Shown here one piece after another: positions 38,014 through 46,972 of a DNA stretch of 64,000 nt. Every line of letters starts with the position of its first letter. Position 1 is the stretch's first letter. This stretch comes from an uncultured Pelagibacteraceae bacterium (GTDB lineage Bacteria; Pseudomonadota; Alphaproteobacteria; Pelagibacterales; Pelagibacteraceae), in contig CACMQA010000002.1 of assembly GCA_902615715.1 (NCBI GenBank), positions 62,001 through 126,000 on the forward strand, given 5' to 3'. The notes beneath the pieces were generated by a model. The model ran no database searches and had not been told where the DNA came from. It saw only the letters and a program-made list of their open reading frames with translations. The position numbers were made by a program, and so were the translations under genes.

Positions 38014-38507
38014 TATTTGATGCAACTTTTTGGGTGATGATATCTTTTTTTATTTTTATAGGATTGTTAATCTATTTTCAGATTCCTCAAAAAATTAAAA
38101 AAGTTTTGGAAGAAAATATTAAAAATATTAAAGATCAATTAAATGAGGCAGACAAATTAAAAGAAGATGCAAAAAATATTCTTACAGAGCACGAAAAAAA
38201 AATTAGCAATTCCAAAGCTGAGGTAAAACATATGATAAACAAAGCGAATGAGGAAGCTGAAAAAAATGTTATTAAAACAAATCAAGATTTTCACAACTTG
38301 ATGGAGTCTAGAAAGAAAAATGCTGAAGAAAGAATTAAGCAACTTAAAAATCAAGCTTTAAAGGACATTAAAAATGCTTCAGTAAAAATTGCGATAGAGT
38401 CAGTTGAAAAACTCTTTAAAAACTCACTAGATAAAAGCAAATTAGATAAAATTTACAGCTCTAGTATTGAAGAAACAAAATTAGCACTTAAGAAAAAATC
38501 TAGTTAG
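38010..38507 (+). CDS. atpF: ATP synthase F0 subunit b
   Basis: The second stalk subunit, 165 residues: one N-terminal membrane helix (FWVMISFFIFIGLLIYF) and a charged coiled coil to the end. It pairs with b' to hold F1 against rotation. The F1 genes are not in this window, as expected for Alphaproteobacteria, where F0 and F1 are separate operons. Only 16 bp separate it from crtI. Confidence 0.93.
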   Translation: MIFDATFWVMISFFIFIGLLIYFQIPQKIKKVLEENIKNIKDQLNEADKLKEDAKNILTEHEKKISNSKAEVKHMINKANEEAEKNVIKTNQDFHNLMESRKKNAEERIKQLKNQALKDIKNASVKIAIESVEKLFKNSLDKSKLDKIYSSSIEETKLALKKKSS

Positions 38508-38510
38508 AAT
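38481..38510 (+). promoter_or_regulatory. Candidate weak promoter before crtI
   Basis: TTAGCA at 38481-38486 and TAGAAT at 38505-38510 are spaced by 18 bp within the end of atpF, with the crtI ATG at 38524. The match is partial. If inactive, the retinal genes depend on read-through from the F0 genes. Confidence 0.22.
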
Positions 38511-38523
38511 AGGCCATAAACAA

Positions 38524-39993
38524 ATGGCAAAAAAAACAACTGTTATTGGTTCAGGTTTTGGAGGTCTAGCTGCTGCGCTTAGATTAAAAGCTAAAGGTCA
38601 TAAAGTTACTTTAGTAGAAAAACACTCTGACCTTGGTGGTCGCGCTAGAGTGTTTAAAAAAGATCAGTTTATATATGACGGCGGTCCAACAGTAATTACC
38701 GCCCCGTATCTATTTGAGGAATTGTTTTCGTTATTCAATAAAAATATATCTGACTACGTAGAAATAGTGCCCTTAGATTTGTGGTACCGTTTTGTATTCA
38801 GTAATGGAGATACATTTGATTACAATGGTGATGACAAATCTATGGAAGAGCAAGTTAAAAAATTTAACCCTTCTGATTATGATGGATATAAAAATTTAGT
38901 AAATTTTACTGAAAAAATTTTTGATAAAGGCTTTACAGATTTATCAGATAAGCCTTTTAATAATTTGGTTTTTATGATGAAACAAATTCCATCATTATTA
39001 AAATTAAAAAGTTATAAATCAGTCTACAGCTTGGTTTCGAACTATATATCTAATGAAAAATTAAGAAGAGTATTTAGTATGCACCCTCTTTTAGTAGGTG
39101 GAAATCCTTTCAGTACGACTTCGATATATGCATTAATTTTATTTTTAGAAAAAAAATGGGGTATTCACTACTCAATGGGTGGGACAGGAAGCGTTGTTAA
39201 GGCTTTAGAGAAACTAATGATCGAGGAAAATATCAAAATTATTAAAGACGCTGAGGTCACAGAAATACTTACAGAAAATAAAAAGGTAAAAGGTGTTAAG
39301 ATTAATAATTCAAAAATAATTAATAGTGATTATGTAATTTGTAATTCTGACCCACCAAATGTTTACAACAATTTAATAAAATCAAAGGAAGATTATGATT
39401 TTTTATTTAAACAAAAAATGAAAAGGATGGATTATTCAATGGGATTATTTGTTTATTATTTTGGTTCTAAAAAAAAATACACCGATGTTGCACATCATAC
39501 AATTTATTTTGGAGAGTCTTATGAAAAACATCTCGATAAAATCTTTGAAAAGAAAATACTTTCTGAAGACATAAGCTATTATTTACATCGACCATCTGCA
39601 TCAGACCCTAGTATGGCCCCAGAAGGCCAAGATGCATTTTATGTATTGGTTCCAGTTCCAAATAATTTATCCAAAGTTAAATGGATTGAAGAAGGTGACA
39701 AATTTAAAGATTTAGTTTTAGATAAAATGGATAAAACTGTTCTGCCTGGCATTAAAGAAAATGTGGTAAGTGATTTTTATTTAACGCCTGATTACTTCGA
39801 AATTGATCTAGCAACTCTTTATGGATCTGGATTCTCAATTCAGCCAAAATTTTCTCAGTCAGCTTATTTTAGATTTCATAATCAATCTGAAATATATAAA
39901 AACTTATTCTTTGTGGGTGCCGGTACACACCCAGGAGCTGGAATGCCTGGTGTTCTTTCATCAGCGAAAGTTTTAGATAACCTATTTCAATGA
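38524..39993 (+). CDS. crtI: Phytoene desaturase (lycopene-forming)
   Basis: A CrtI-type flavoprotein of 489 residues that turns phytoene to lycopene by repeated desaturation. The N-terminal FAD site is VIGSGFGGLAAALRLKAKG followed by LGGRARVF. The C-terminal bacterial phytoene desaturase signature is FVGAGTHPGAGMPGVLSSAK. It starts the crtI-crtB-crtY-blh run, whose product should be retinal. It overlaps crtB by 4 bp. Confidence 0.96.
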   Translation: MAKKTTVIGSGFGGLAAALRLKAKGHKVTLVEKHSDLGGRARVFKKDQFIYDGGPTVITAPYLFEELFSLFNKNISDYVEIVPLDLWYRFVFSNGDTFDYNGDDKSMEEQVKKFNPSDYDGYKNLVNFTEKIFDKGFTDLSDKPFNNLVFMMKQIPSLLKLKSYKSVYSLVSNYISNEKLRRVFSMHPLLVGGNPFSTTSIYALILFLEKKWGIHYSMGGTGSVVKALEKLMIEENIKIIKDAEVTEILTENKKVKGVKINNSKIINSDYVICNSDPPNVYNNLIKSKEDYDFLFKQKMKRMDYSMGLFVYYFGSKKKYTDVAHHTIYFGESYEKHLDKIFEKKILSEDISYYLHRPSASDPSMAPEGQDAFYVLVPVPNNLSKVKWIEEGDKFKDLVLDKMDKTVLPGIKENVVSDFYLTPDYFEIDLATLYGSGFSIQPKFSQSAYFRFHNQSEIYKNLFFVGAGTHPGAGMPGVLSSAKVLDNLFQ

Positions 39994-40841
39994 AAAATAA
40001 TTTATTAAAAAAACATGCTAAATCTTTTTATTGGGCGAGTTTTTTTCTGTCGAGCAACACTCTAGATAAATGCTCATCTCTATATAATTTCTGTAGAACC
40101 TTAGACGATATAGTTGATGATGATAATAAAAATCTGAATATAAAAAAAGAAATTTTTTCAAAATTTAAAATGGATTTTGAAAATAAAAGTCTTAACAATC
40201 AAATTATAAAAAATATGTGGTCAATTATTGATAGTGAAAATATTCCTAAACAAATAGTATTAGACTTATTTGATGGAGTTGAGACAGACTTAGAAGAAAA
40301 AGTAGTAATCAATTCAAAAAAAGATTTACTTGTTTATTCTTATAGAGTTGCTGGAACAGTTGGATTAATGATGTCAAAAATTCTAAAAGTCAAAAATAAA
40401 GAAGCCCTAAAAGGTGCGATTGATCTAGGGATAGCGATGCAGCTTACTAACATTGCCCGAGATGTTTGCGAAGATAAAGAACGTAATAGACAATATGTAA
40501 GACACGACTTTTTCTCAATTCAGAAAATAATTAAAGAGTCACAAATATTTTATGAAAATTCATTTAGCTCTATTCGCAATATACCGTTTAGATCAAGATT
40601 TTCAGTTCTCGTTGCTAGGCGTGTCTACAGAAAAATAGGTGACAATATTCTTAAACAAAAAAATATAGATAATTACAACAAAGCTGGCAAAATCTATGTT
40701 CCAACATTTGAAAAGCTAATTCAGACCTTTTTATCTATTTTTGACTTGATTAAATTATTATTCATCAAAAATTTAAATCACGACAACCAAGCAAATCATA
40801 ATATTCTAGATCAAGAGATTAATTTAAATGAAAGAATTTGA
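39990..40841 (+). CDS. crtB: Phytoene synthase
   Basis: Joins two geranylgeranyl diphosphates head to head to phytoene. The 283-residue enzyme carries two aspartate-rich motifs, DDIVDDD and the second in QLTNIARDVCEDKERNRQYV (written here as the family signature region). No geranylgeranyl diphosphate synthase (crtE) is encoded beside it, so the substrate must come from a polyprenyl synthase elsewhere. It overlaps crtI and crtY by 4 and 14 bp. Confidence 0.95.
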   Translation: MKNNLLKKHAKSFYWASFFLSSNTLDKCSSLYNFCRTLDDIVDDDNKNLNIKKEIFSKFKMDFENKSLNNQIIKNMWSIIDSENIPKQIVLDLFDGVETDLEEKVVINSKKDLLVYSYRVAGTVGLMMSKILKVKNKEALKGAIDLGIAMQLTNIARDVCEDKERNRQYVRHDFFSIQKIIKESQIFYENSFSSIRNIPFRSRFSVLVARRVYRKIGDNILKQKNIDNYNKAGKIYVPTFEKLIQTFLSIFDLIKLLFIKNLNHDNQANHNILDQEINLNERI

Positions 40842-41895
40842 TTATATAATTATTGGTGGTGGATGCGCGGGTCTATCTTTAGCTTATGAACTTGAAATTA
40901 ATGATAAACTAAAAGAGAAAACTTTAGCAATTATTGAAACTCGAGCAGAATATAAAAGAGACAAAACGTGGTCTTTCTGGAAAGTTTTTAATCATAACTT
41001 TGATGATTGTGTAATTAAAAGTTGGAACAATTTTACAATAAACTCTCCAGATAGTTCACATGAATTATCTAATAAAAAATTTCCCTATCAAAGCATTGAT
41101 AGTGGTAAATTTTATAAAAAAATAAATTCCAAGCTCTCTTCAAATTCCAATATAAGTTTTTTTAAAAATCTTAATGAAATTAAGTCAGAAAATTCCATAA
41201 TTTTTAATAGTGTTCATGAAAAAGAATTAGATAAATCTAAATTGTGGCAACACTTTCAAGGTATCGAAATAGAAACATCTAAAAATATATTTGATGAAGA
41301 AATAATAAATCTTATGGATTTTAATTGTGATCAGAGAAATGAAGTTCATTTTTTTTATACTTTACCATTCAGTAAAAATAAAGCTTTAATTGAAACAACT
41401 TGGCTTTCAGATTTAGAGGATCAAAGCTTAATGGATTACGATCTTCAATTAGAAAATTATATTAAAAATAATCTAGGTATTAAAAACTATAAAATAAATT
41501 ATACTGAAAGAGGCGCTATACCTTTATTTCATCCATTAATTAAAAATAATAAAAAAACTATCTATATTGGATCTGCTGGCGGAATGACGAGATTAAGCAC
41601 AGGATATACTTTTTTGAATATTCAAGAACATAGTAAATATATTGTTGAAAACATTAATAAAATTGAAAAAATAAAAATGTACAATATAGGAAAGAAATAT
41701 CAGTTTTTGGATAAAATATTTTTAAGAGTTTTAAAAAACAATCCAGATAAAATGCCAAAAATATTTTTTGAAATGTTTAAAGCTTCATCAAGCTGTGTAA
41801 TAAAATTTTTATCTAATAAAAGTAATATCTTTGAAGATATAAATATTATAGGAAGAATGCCAAAATTAATTTTTATGAGAGCTCTATTTCATTAA
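40828..41895 (+). CDS. crtY: Lycopene beta-cyclase
   Basis: A CrtY-type flavoprotein of 355 residues that closes both ends of lycopene to give beta-carotene. It has the N-terminal dinucleotide site YIIIGGGCAGLSLAYEL, the RDKTWSFW motif, IETTW (the counterpart of the FLEET catalytic motif) and ERGAIPLFHP. The GSAGGMTRLSTGYTF block is also typical. It overlaps crtB by 14 bp and blh by 1 bp. Confidence 0.94.
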   Translation: MKEFDYIIIGGGCAGLSLAYELEINDKLKEKTLAIIETRAEYKRDKTWSFWKVFNHNFDDCVIKSWNNFTINSPDSSHELSNKKFPYQSIDSGKFYKKINSKLSSNSNISFFKNLNEIKSENSIIFNSVHEKELDKSKLWQHFQGIEIETSKNIFDEEIINLMDFNCDQRNEVHFFYTLPFSKNKALIETTWLSDLEDQSLMDYDLQLENYIKNNLGIKNYKINYTERGAIPLFHPLIKNNKKTIYIGSAGGMTRLSTGYTFLNIQEHSKYIVENINKIEKIKMYNIGKKYQFLDKIFLRVLKNNPDKMPKIFFEMFKASSSCVIKFLSNKSNIFEDINIIGRMPKLIFMRALFH

Positions 41896-42800
41896 TGGAA
41901 AAGATAAATTTTAAACACTCACTTATATTTTTCAATTTTTGTATTTTAATAAGTCCATTCTACTTTATGTTAAATTATGAGCCGATAATATTTTGTTTAA
42001 TCTTAATATTAATTTTAGGAATTTCGCATGGAGCATTAGATAATTTAAAAGGAAAAAAACTTTTATATTCATTTGGTTATAGATCCCTTTTATCTTTTTA
42101 TTTTGTATATATTTTAATCTCTATCTTAATAGTTTTTTTGTGGGTATTTTATCCTAATACTGTTTTATTATTATTTCTTGTTGTGGCGGCTTATCACTTT
42201 GGTAAGGAAGATACGGTATTCTCTTTAAAGAAAAAATTTATAATGGCTGAGTTTTTGTACTTTTTAAAAGGATCAGCGGTAATTTTTGCTCCGTTATTAT
42301 TTCAGAGAGAGAAAACAAACGAAATATTTGGAATTTTAAACTTTAATGTTTTTGAGTATCAAATATTTACTAATCAATTCTTAATAATTTTTTTGTGTTT
42401 AAGCTTTTTATCATCTCTCGTTATCTCTAATAAAAAAAAGGTTGACTTTAAAGCATTGATGATAATGGATTTTTTTTCGTTAATTATATTAAATCTCTTT
42501 TTAACTCCTGTTTTGGCTTTCACAATTTATTTTTGCTTTCTTCATTCTATAAGGCATTCAATTACATTAATCTTCGAATTAGATAAGTCTTTTAGATCAG
42601 GACTAAAGAAATTTATTAACAAAGCTATTCCATTAACTTTTGTAACTGGTGTGATGTTTTTAATAGCGTTATATTTTCTTAAAAGCTCCTATAAGCTCGA
42701 TGAGGCTATTTATAAGGTAATATTTATTGGTTTGGCGTCTCTGACTTTTCCGCATATATTGCTCGAATACTTGTTAGAAAAGAATGAAAAAAGATCTTAA
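41895..42800 (+). CDS. blh: Beta-carotene 15,15'-dioxygenase, Brp/Blh family
   Basis: An integral membrane enzyme that splits beta-carotene to two retinals, the rhodopsin chromophore. The 301-residue protein has some eight hydrophobic helices. The histidines proposed to bind iron are present in ISHGALDN, AYHFGKED and FLHSIRHS. Together with crtIBY it shows the cell can make retinal, which strongly implies a proteorhodopsin gene elsewhere; none is in this window. It overlaps ispH by 17 bp. Confidence 0.92.
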   Translation: MEKINFKHSLIFFNFCILISPFYFMLNYEPIIFCLILILILGISHGALDNLKGKKLLYSFGYRSLLSFYFVYILISILIVFLWVFYPNTVLLLFLVVAAYHFGKEDTVFSLKKKFIMAEFLYFLKGSAVIFAPLLFQREKTNEIFGILNFNVFEYQIFTNQFLIIFLCLSFLSSLVISNKKKVDFKALMIMDFFSLIILNLFLTPVLAFTIYFCFLHSIRHSITLIFELDKSFRSGLKKFINKAIPLTFVTGVMFLIALYFLKSSYKLDEAIYKVIFIGLASLTFPHILLEYLLEKNEKRS

Positions 42801-43728
42801 AATTTATTTAGCTTCACCTAGAGGATTTTGTGCTGGCGTAAAAAGAGCAATTGAAATTGTCGAAAAGGCAATAAATAAATATGGTGCTCCTGTGTATGTT
42901 AGACATGAGATAGTTCACAACAAACAAGTTGTTGATGAATTAAGAGAAAAAGGTGCAATTTTTGTAGACGAACTCTCTGATGTTAAAGACAGAAGTAGAC
43001 CTGTAATTTTTTCTGCACATGGTGTTCCTAAATCAGTACCTGACGAAGCGAAGTTAAAAAATTTATCCTATGTAGATGCAACTTGTCCTTTGGTCTCTAA
43101 AGTACATAGAGAGTCTGAACAGTTACACAAACTAGGATATGAAATATTTTTAATTGGACACAAAAATCACCCAGAGGTTATTGGTACAATGGGTCAGCTC
43201 CCTAAAGGGTCTATTAAATTAATAGAAACTAAAACTGATGTTGAAGATCTTGAAGCGGACAGCTTTAGGAATCCATTAGCTTATATTACTCAAACAACAC
43301 TTTCTGTGGATGACACTTTAGAAATTATTAATGCTCTTAAAAATAAATTTCCTGAAATCAAAGGTCCAATTAAAGAAGATATTTGTTACGCTACAACTAA
43401 TCGTCAAGCTGCTGTTAAAGAAATAGCATCTAAGTGTGATTTATTTTTTGTGGTTGGAAGTCGTAATTCATCAAATTCAGTAAGACTAGTGGAGGTAGCA
43501 AAAAAAGCGGGGTGCAAAAACTCTCAATTAATGCATTCGGAAAAAGAGATACCTTTTAACGAAATAGAGAAATCGGATACTATTGGAATTTCATCTGGCG
43601 CATCAGCACCAGAAAAATTGGTACAAGCTTTGCTTTCTAATATAAAAAAAGATCGAAAAGTATCTATAGAAGAGGTATTAGTTGCAGAAGAAAAAGTCGT
43701 ATTTAAATTACCAAAAGAACTAAACTAA
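42784..43728 (+). CDS. ispH: 4-hydroxy-3-methylbut-2-enyl diphosphate reductase
   Basis: The last MEP-pathway enzyme, a 4Fe-4S protein giving IPP and DMAPP. The 314-residue protein has cluster cysteines in SPRGFCAGVKRAIE, VDATCPLVSKVH and the SSNSVRL/GISSGASAPE regions. The TTNRQAAV stretch is typical. It overlaps blh, so prenyl precursor supply and retinal synthesis are joined, and then continues into the common alphaproteobacterial order ispH-thrB-rnhA. Confidence 0.96.
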   Translation: MKKDLKIYLASPRGFCAGVKRAIEIVEKAINKYGAPVYVRHEIVHNKQVVDELREKGAIFVDELSDVKDRSRPVIFSAHGVPKSVPDEAKLKNLSYVDATCPLVSKVHRESEQLHKLGYEIFLIGHKNHPEVIGTMGQLPKGSIKLIETKTDVEDLEADSFRNPLAYITQTTLSVDDTLEIINALKNKFPEIKGPIKEDICYATTNRQAAVKEIASKCDLFFVVGSRNSSNSVRLVEVAKKAGCKNSQLMHSEKEIPFNEIEKSDTIGISSGASAPEKLVQALLSNIKKDRKVSIEEVLVAEEKVVFKLPKELN

Positions 43729-44696
43729 TGGCCGTCTATACTCAACTTAATCAAACCAAAATTGAAGAAATATTATCTAATTATAGCTTAGGAAAATTAG
43801 ACTCATTTAAAGGAATTGAAGAAGGGATAGAAAATACAAATTATTTTTTATCAGTAAATAAAAAAAAGTTGATACTTACTGTTTACGAAAAAAGAGTTAA
43901 AACTGAAGATCTTCCTTTTTTTTCTAATTTGATGTCTTCTTTAAATAAAGCAAATTTTAAATGCCCTGCTCCGGTTTTAAACAATAATAATTCGACAATT
44001 ACGAATTTCGAAGACAAAAAATTAATGATAGTCTCTTTTCTTGAAGGAAAAGCAAAGTCAAATTTATCTCCTGATAATTGTAAAGCCATTGGAATAGAAA
44101 CAGCTAAAATGCACGAATTAACAAAAAATTTTAAAATTAAAAGGCAAAATGATCTATCCATTAATTCGTGGAGAAGCTTATTCGATACTGTAAAAGATCA
44201 GTGCTCTAAGTTACATAAAGATCTGCCCACACTGATAGAAGAGAATCTTAATAGTGTTGAAAAAAAATGGCCTAAAGATTTGCCAAAAGGAATTATTCAT
44301 GCAGATTTATTTCACGATAATATTTTTTTTAATAAAGATGAGCTAAGTGGAATAATAGATTTTTATTTTTCATGTGAGGATTTTTTTGCTTTCGAAATAG
44401 CTATATGTTTCAATGCATTATGTTTTGACGGATCTAAAGAAAATTTGAGTTTTAATGTAACAAAAGCTAAACACTTTATTGATGGTTATTCCTCGGTGAG
44501 AAAATTATCAAGCTCAGAAAAACAAAGTATCAAGGTGCTTTCTCAAGGAGCTGCTCTAAGGTTTTTACTAACTCGCGTTTTTGATGCTTTAAACACTGTT
44601 GAAGGAGCAATGGTAAAAGTAAAAGATCCCATAGAATACTTGAAAAGGTTAGAATTTCATAAAAATGCAAAAAACCATGAGGATTATTTTTTTTAA
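43728..44696 (+). CDS. thrB: Homoserine kinase (aminoglycoside-phosphotransferase fold)
   Basis: The 322-residue protein is the alphaproteobacterial type of homoserine kinase, unrelated to GHMP-type ThrB. Marks are EGIENTNYFL, the catalytic loop GIIHADLFHDNIFF and the metal site GIIDFYFSCED. It makes O-phosphohomoserine, the substrate of threonine synthase encoded at 45596-46972 on the other strand. It abuts ispH and rnhA with 1-bp overlaps. Confidence 0.93.
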   Translation: MAVYTQLNQTKIEEILSNYSLGKLDSFKGIEEGIENTNYFLSVNKKKLILTVYEKRVKTEDLPFFSNLMSSLNKANFKCPAPVLNNNNSTITNFEDKKLMIVSFLEGKAKSNLSPDNCKAIGIETAKMHELTKNFKIKRQNDLSINSWRSLFDTVKDQCSKLHKDLPTLIEENLNSVEKKWPKDLPKGIIHADLFHDNIFFNKDELSGIIDFYFSCEDFFAFEIAICFNALCFDGSKENLSFNVTKAKHFIDGYSSVRKLSSSEKQSIKVLSQGAALRFLLTRVFDALNTVEGAMVKVKDPIEYLKRLEFHKNAKNHEDYFF

Positions 44697-45121
44697 TGAA
44701 ATTAAAAATTTATACTGACGGAGCTTGCTCGGGCAATCCTGGAAAAGGAGGTTGGGCGGCTATCATAATAGATAACAATTTAAATCAATCAAGTATTTCT
44801 GGAAGTGAAAGTAGTACGACTAATAATAGGATGGAATTAATGGCTCCAATTATGGCATTAAAAAAAATAAAAAAAAAATCTGAAATTACAATTTTTACAG
44901 ACTCAAAATACGTGAAAGATGGAATTACTGATTGGATTAAAAAGTGGAAACTAAATAATTGGAAAGGTTCAAATAAAAAAACTGTAAAAAATAAAGATCT
45001 TTGGATTAAATTAGATGATTGTTGCTTGAAACATAAAATTACTTGGAAATGGGTAAAAGCTCACGCTGGAAACAAATATAATAATCTTGCTGATGAATTA
45101 GCGGTTTTGGAAACTAAATAG
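44696..45121 (+). CDS. rnhA: Ribonuclease HI
   Basis: Cuts RNA in RNA-DNA hybrids. The 141-residue enzyme has all catalytic acids: IYTDGACSGNPGKGGW, RMELMAP, FTDSKYV and ADELA. It ends the 15-gene forward run starting at 32639. Its stop region overlaps the convergent peroxiredoxin gene by 8 bp. Confidence 0.96.
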   Translation: MKLKIYTDGACSGNPGKGGWAAIIIDNNLNQSSISGSESSTTNNRMELMAPIMALKKIKKKSEITIFTDSKYVKDGITDWIKKWKLNNWKGSNKKTVKNKDLWIKLDDCCLKHKITWKWVKAHAGNKYNNLADELAVLETK

Positions 45122-45599
45122 ATTTTAAAAAATTCTCAGCAGCAGATAATTCACATTTAGCTGTTTCTTTTTCTTCCTCCACCTTTTTTACTTCATTATT
45201 TTCTACAAGCATAGTGTACCTATTAGATCTGACTCCCAATCCTTTTTCAGATTTGTCTACTTCTGCTCCAATAGCTTTTGTAAATTTAAGAAAGGGGTCG
45301 CCAGCCATAAAAATTTTACTACCGGCATTTTGATTTTCTCCCCAAGCCTTCATAACGTTGGGATCATTTACGGCAATACATACAATTTTTGTAATCCCTT
45401 TTTTAGTGGCTAATTCATAATTTTTTATATACCCAGGAAGATGAAGAGCTGAGCAAGTTTTAGTAAAAGCGCCAGGCATACCTAAAATAATAGTTTTGCC
45501 TTTACATAGATCTAAAACATCAATTTTTTTTACAATGTTATTTTGGTCGAGATAAAATAATTCTGACCCCGGAAGTTTATCTCCTATTTTTATTCTCAT
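45114..45599 (-). CDS. Peroxiredoxin, Prx5-type
   Basis: A 161-residue thiol peroxidase. The peroxidatic cysteine sits in GMPGAFTKTCSALHLPGY, and the typical GVRSNRYTMLVENNEVKK follows. A second cysteine near the C-terminus (AKCELSAAENFL) could form the resolving disulfide. It should reduce hydrogen peroxide or organic peroxides in the cytoplasm. It overlaps thrC by 4 bp. Confidence 0.92.
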   Translation of the reverse strand: MRIKIGDKLPGSELFYLDQNNIVKKIDVLDLCKGKTIILGMPGAFTKTCSALHLPGYIKNYELATKKGITKIVCIAVNDPNVMKAWGENQNAGSKIFMAGDPFLKFTKAIGAEVDKSEKGLGVRSNRYTMLVENNEVKKVEEEKETAKCELSAAENFLKSI

Positions 45600-46972
45600 T
45601 GTATTTTACCTAATATATAATTTTTAACTTCTGAATTTGAATTACCAATAATATCAAATGTTTCCTTTTTATCTATATTCAATTTTAGATGTACAGGTGA
45701 ATTTATATTTTTACCTATAGCTTTTTTTATAGTATCGCTGAATTTGTAGGGATGAGCTGTACCAAGAACAACTATATCACCTAAATTTTTAAATTTTTTT
45801 GCCGCTCCTACTCCAGTAGCAGTGTGAGGGTCAATTATAAATTTGTGTTTCTTGTATATCTCATCGATAATACCTATTGTCTCTTCATCTGTTACTTTTA
45901 TTGCTTCAAAATCTTTTTTTATTTTGTCGATTTGATTTTTTTCTAAATTAAATAAACTTTTTGACGATAGATCATTCATTAATGACTCTACCTTACTATC
46001 GCTTTCATCTAATATATAATAAAGCAGTCTCTCAAAATTACTAGCAACTTGGATATCCATACTTGGTGTGATGGTTGATTTCACTATATCAGGTTTATAT
46101 TCACCTGTATTAATAACTCTTTGTAAAATATCATTTTTATTTGTAGCAACTATAAGTTTATTAATTGGTAAACCCATTTTTTTTGCCACATATCCAGCAT
46201 AGATATCTCCAAAATTACCAGTTGGTACAGAAAAGCTAATATTGTTTTTTTTTAATTTAAAGAAAGAATAAAAATAATAAACAATTTGACAAAAAATTCT
46301 CGCCCAATTGATAGAATTTACACCAGACATGTTTATTTTTGATCTAAAACTATCTTCATTAAAGAGCTGTTTTACAATTTTTTGGCAATCATCAAATGAA
46401 CCCTCAATAGCAATATTAAAAATATTAGCGCCACCAATTGTTGTCATTATCTTTCTTTGAATATTAGAAATTTTATTATGCGGATGCAGAACAAAAAGAT
46501 TTATATTTTTTCTATTACTTAATGCTGCAATAGCTGCTGAACCGGTATCTCCTGATGTAGCTACTACGACATTTACAGTTTTATCTTTAGCAACTTCTAA
46601 GTAGTCATACAAATTGCCAATCACCTGCATTGCAATATCTTTAAAAGCTAAAGTGGGTCCATGATAAAGTTCAAGAAGATCGATCTCTCCAATCTTTTTT
46701 AAATTTACTACTTCTTTATCTTTAAACCTACTATAAGATTTTTGTATCAGTGAGCTAAGTTCCTCCTTTTCAATTTCACCTGAACAGAAATTAAAGATAA
46801 TTTCGGTAGCAAGTTCGTTATAATTTAGTTGACTTAAATTATTTAGCTCTTCTTGATTATACTTCTTAATTTCAGCAGGTAAAAATAACCCTCCATCTGG
46901 TGCAAGTCCTCTTAAGAAAATATCTTTAAAACTAAATTTTAAAGATTTATCCCTAGTGCTAAAATAATTCAT
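45596..46972 (-). CDS. thrC: Threonine synthase
   Basis: A PLP enzyme converting O-phosphohomoserine to threonine. At 458 residues it belongs to the longer class. The N-terminus is YFSTRD, the PLP lysine is in HGPTLAFKDIAMQ, and the phosphate loop is SGDTGSAAIAAL. Overlap of 4 bp with surf1 upstream shows it is attached to the cytochrome oxidase operon, a linkage found in several alphaproteobacteria. Confidence 0.95.
   Translation of the reverse strand: MNYFSTRDKSLKFSFKDIFLRGLAPDGGLFLPAEIKKYNQEELNNLSQLNYNELATEIIFNFCSGEIEKEELSSLIQKSYSRFKDKEVVNLKKIGEIDLLELYHGPTLAFKDIAMQVIGNLYDYLEVAKDKTVNVVVATSGDTGSAAIAALSNRKNINLFVLHPHNKISNIQRKIMTTIGGANIFNIAIEGSFDDCQKIVKQLFNEDSFRSKINMSGVNSINWARIFCQIVYYFYSFFKLKKNNISFSVPTGNFGDIYAGYVAKKMGLPINKLIVATNKNDILQRVINTGEYKPDIVKSTITPSMDIQVASNFERLLYYILDESDSKVESLMNDLSSKSLFNLEKNQIDKIKKDFEAIKVTDEETIGIIDEIYKKHKFIIDPHTATGVGAAKKFKNLGDIVVLGTAHPYKFSDTIKKAIGKNINSPVHLKLNIDKKETFDIIGNSNSEVKNYILGKIQ

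Noticed and set aside
38524-45121. A rhodopsin gene linked to the retinal cluster
   Set aside because: Every frame in the cluster is explained by another gene, and none shows seven helices with the retinal-binding lysine pattern.
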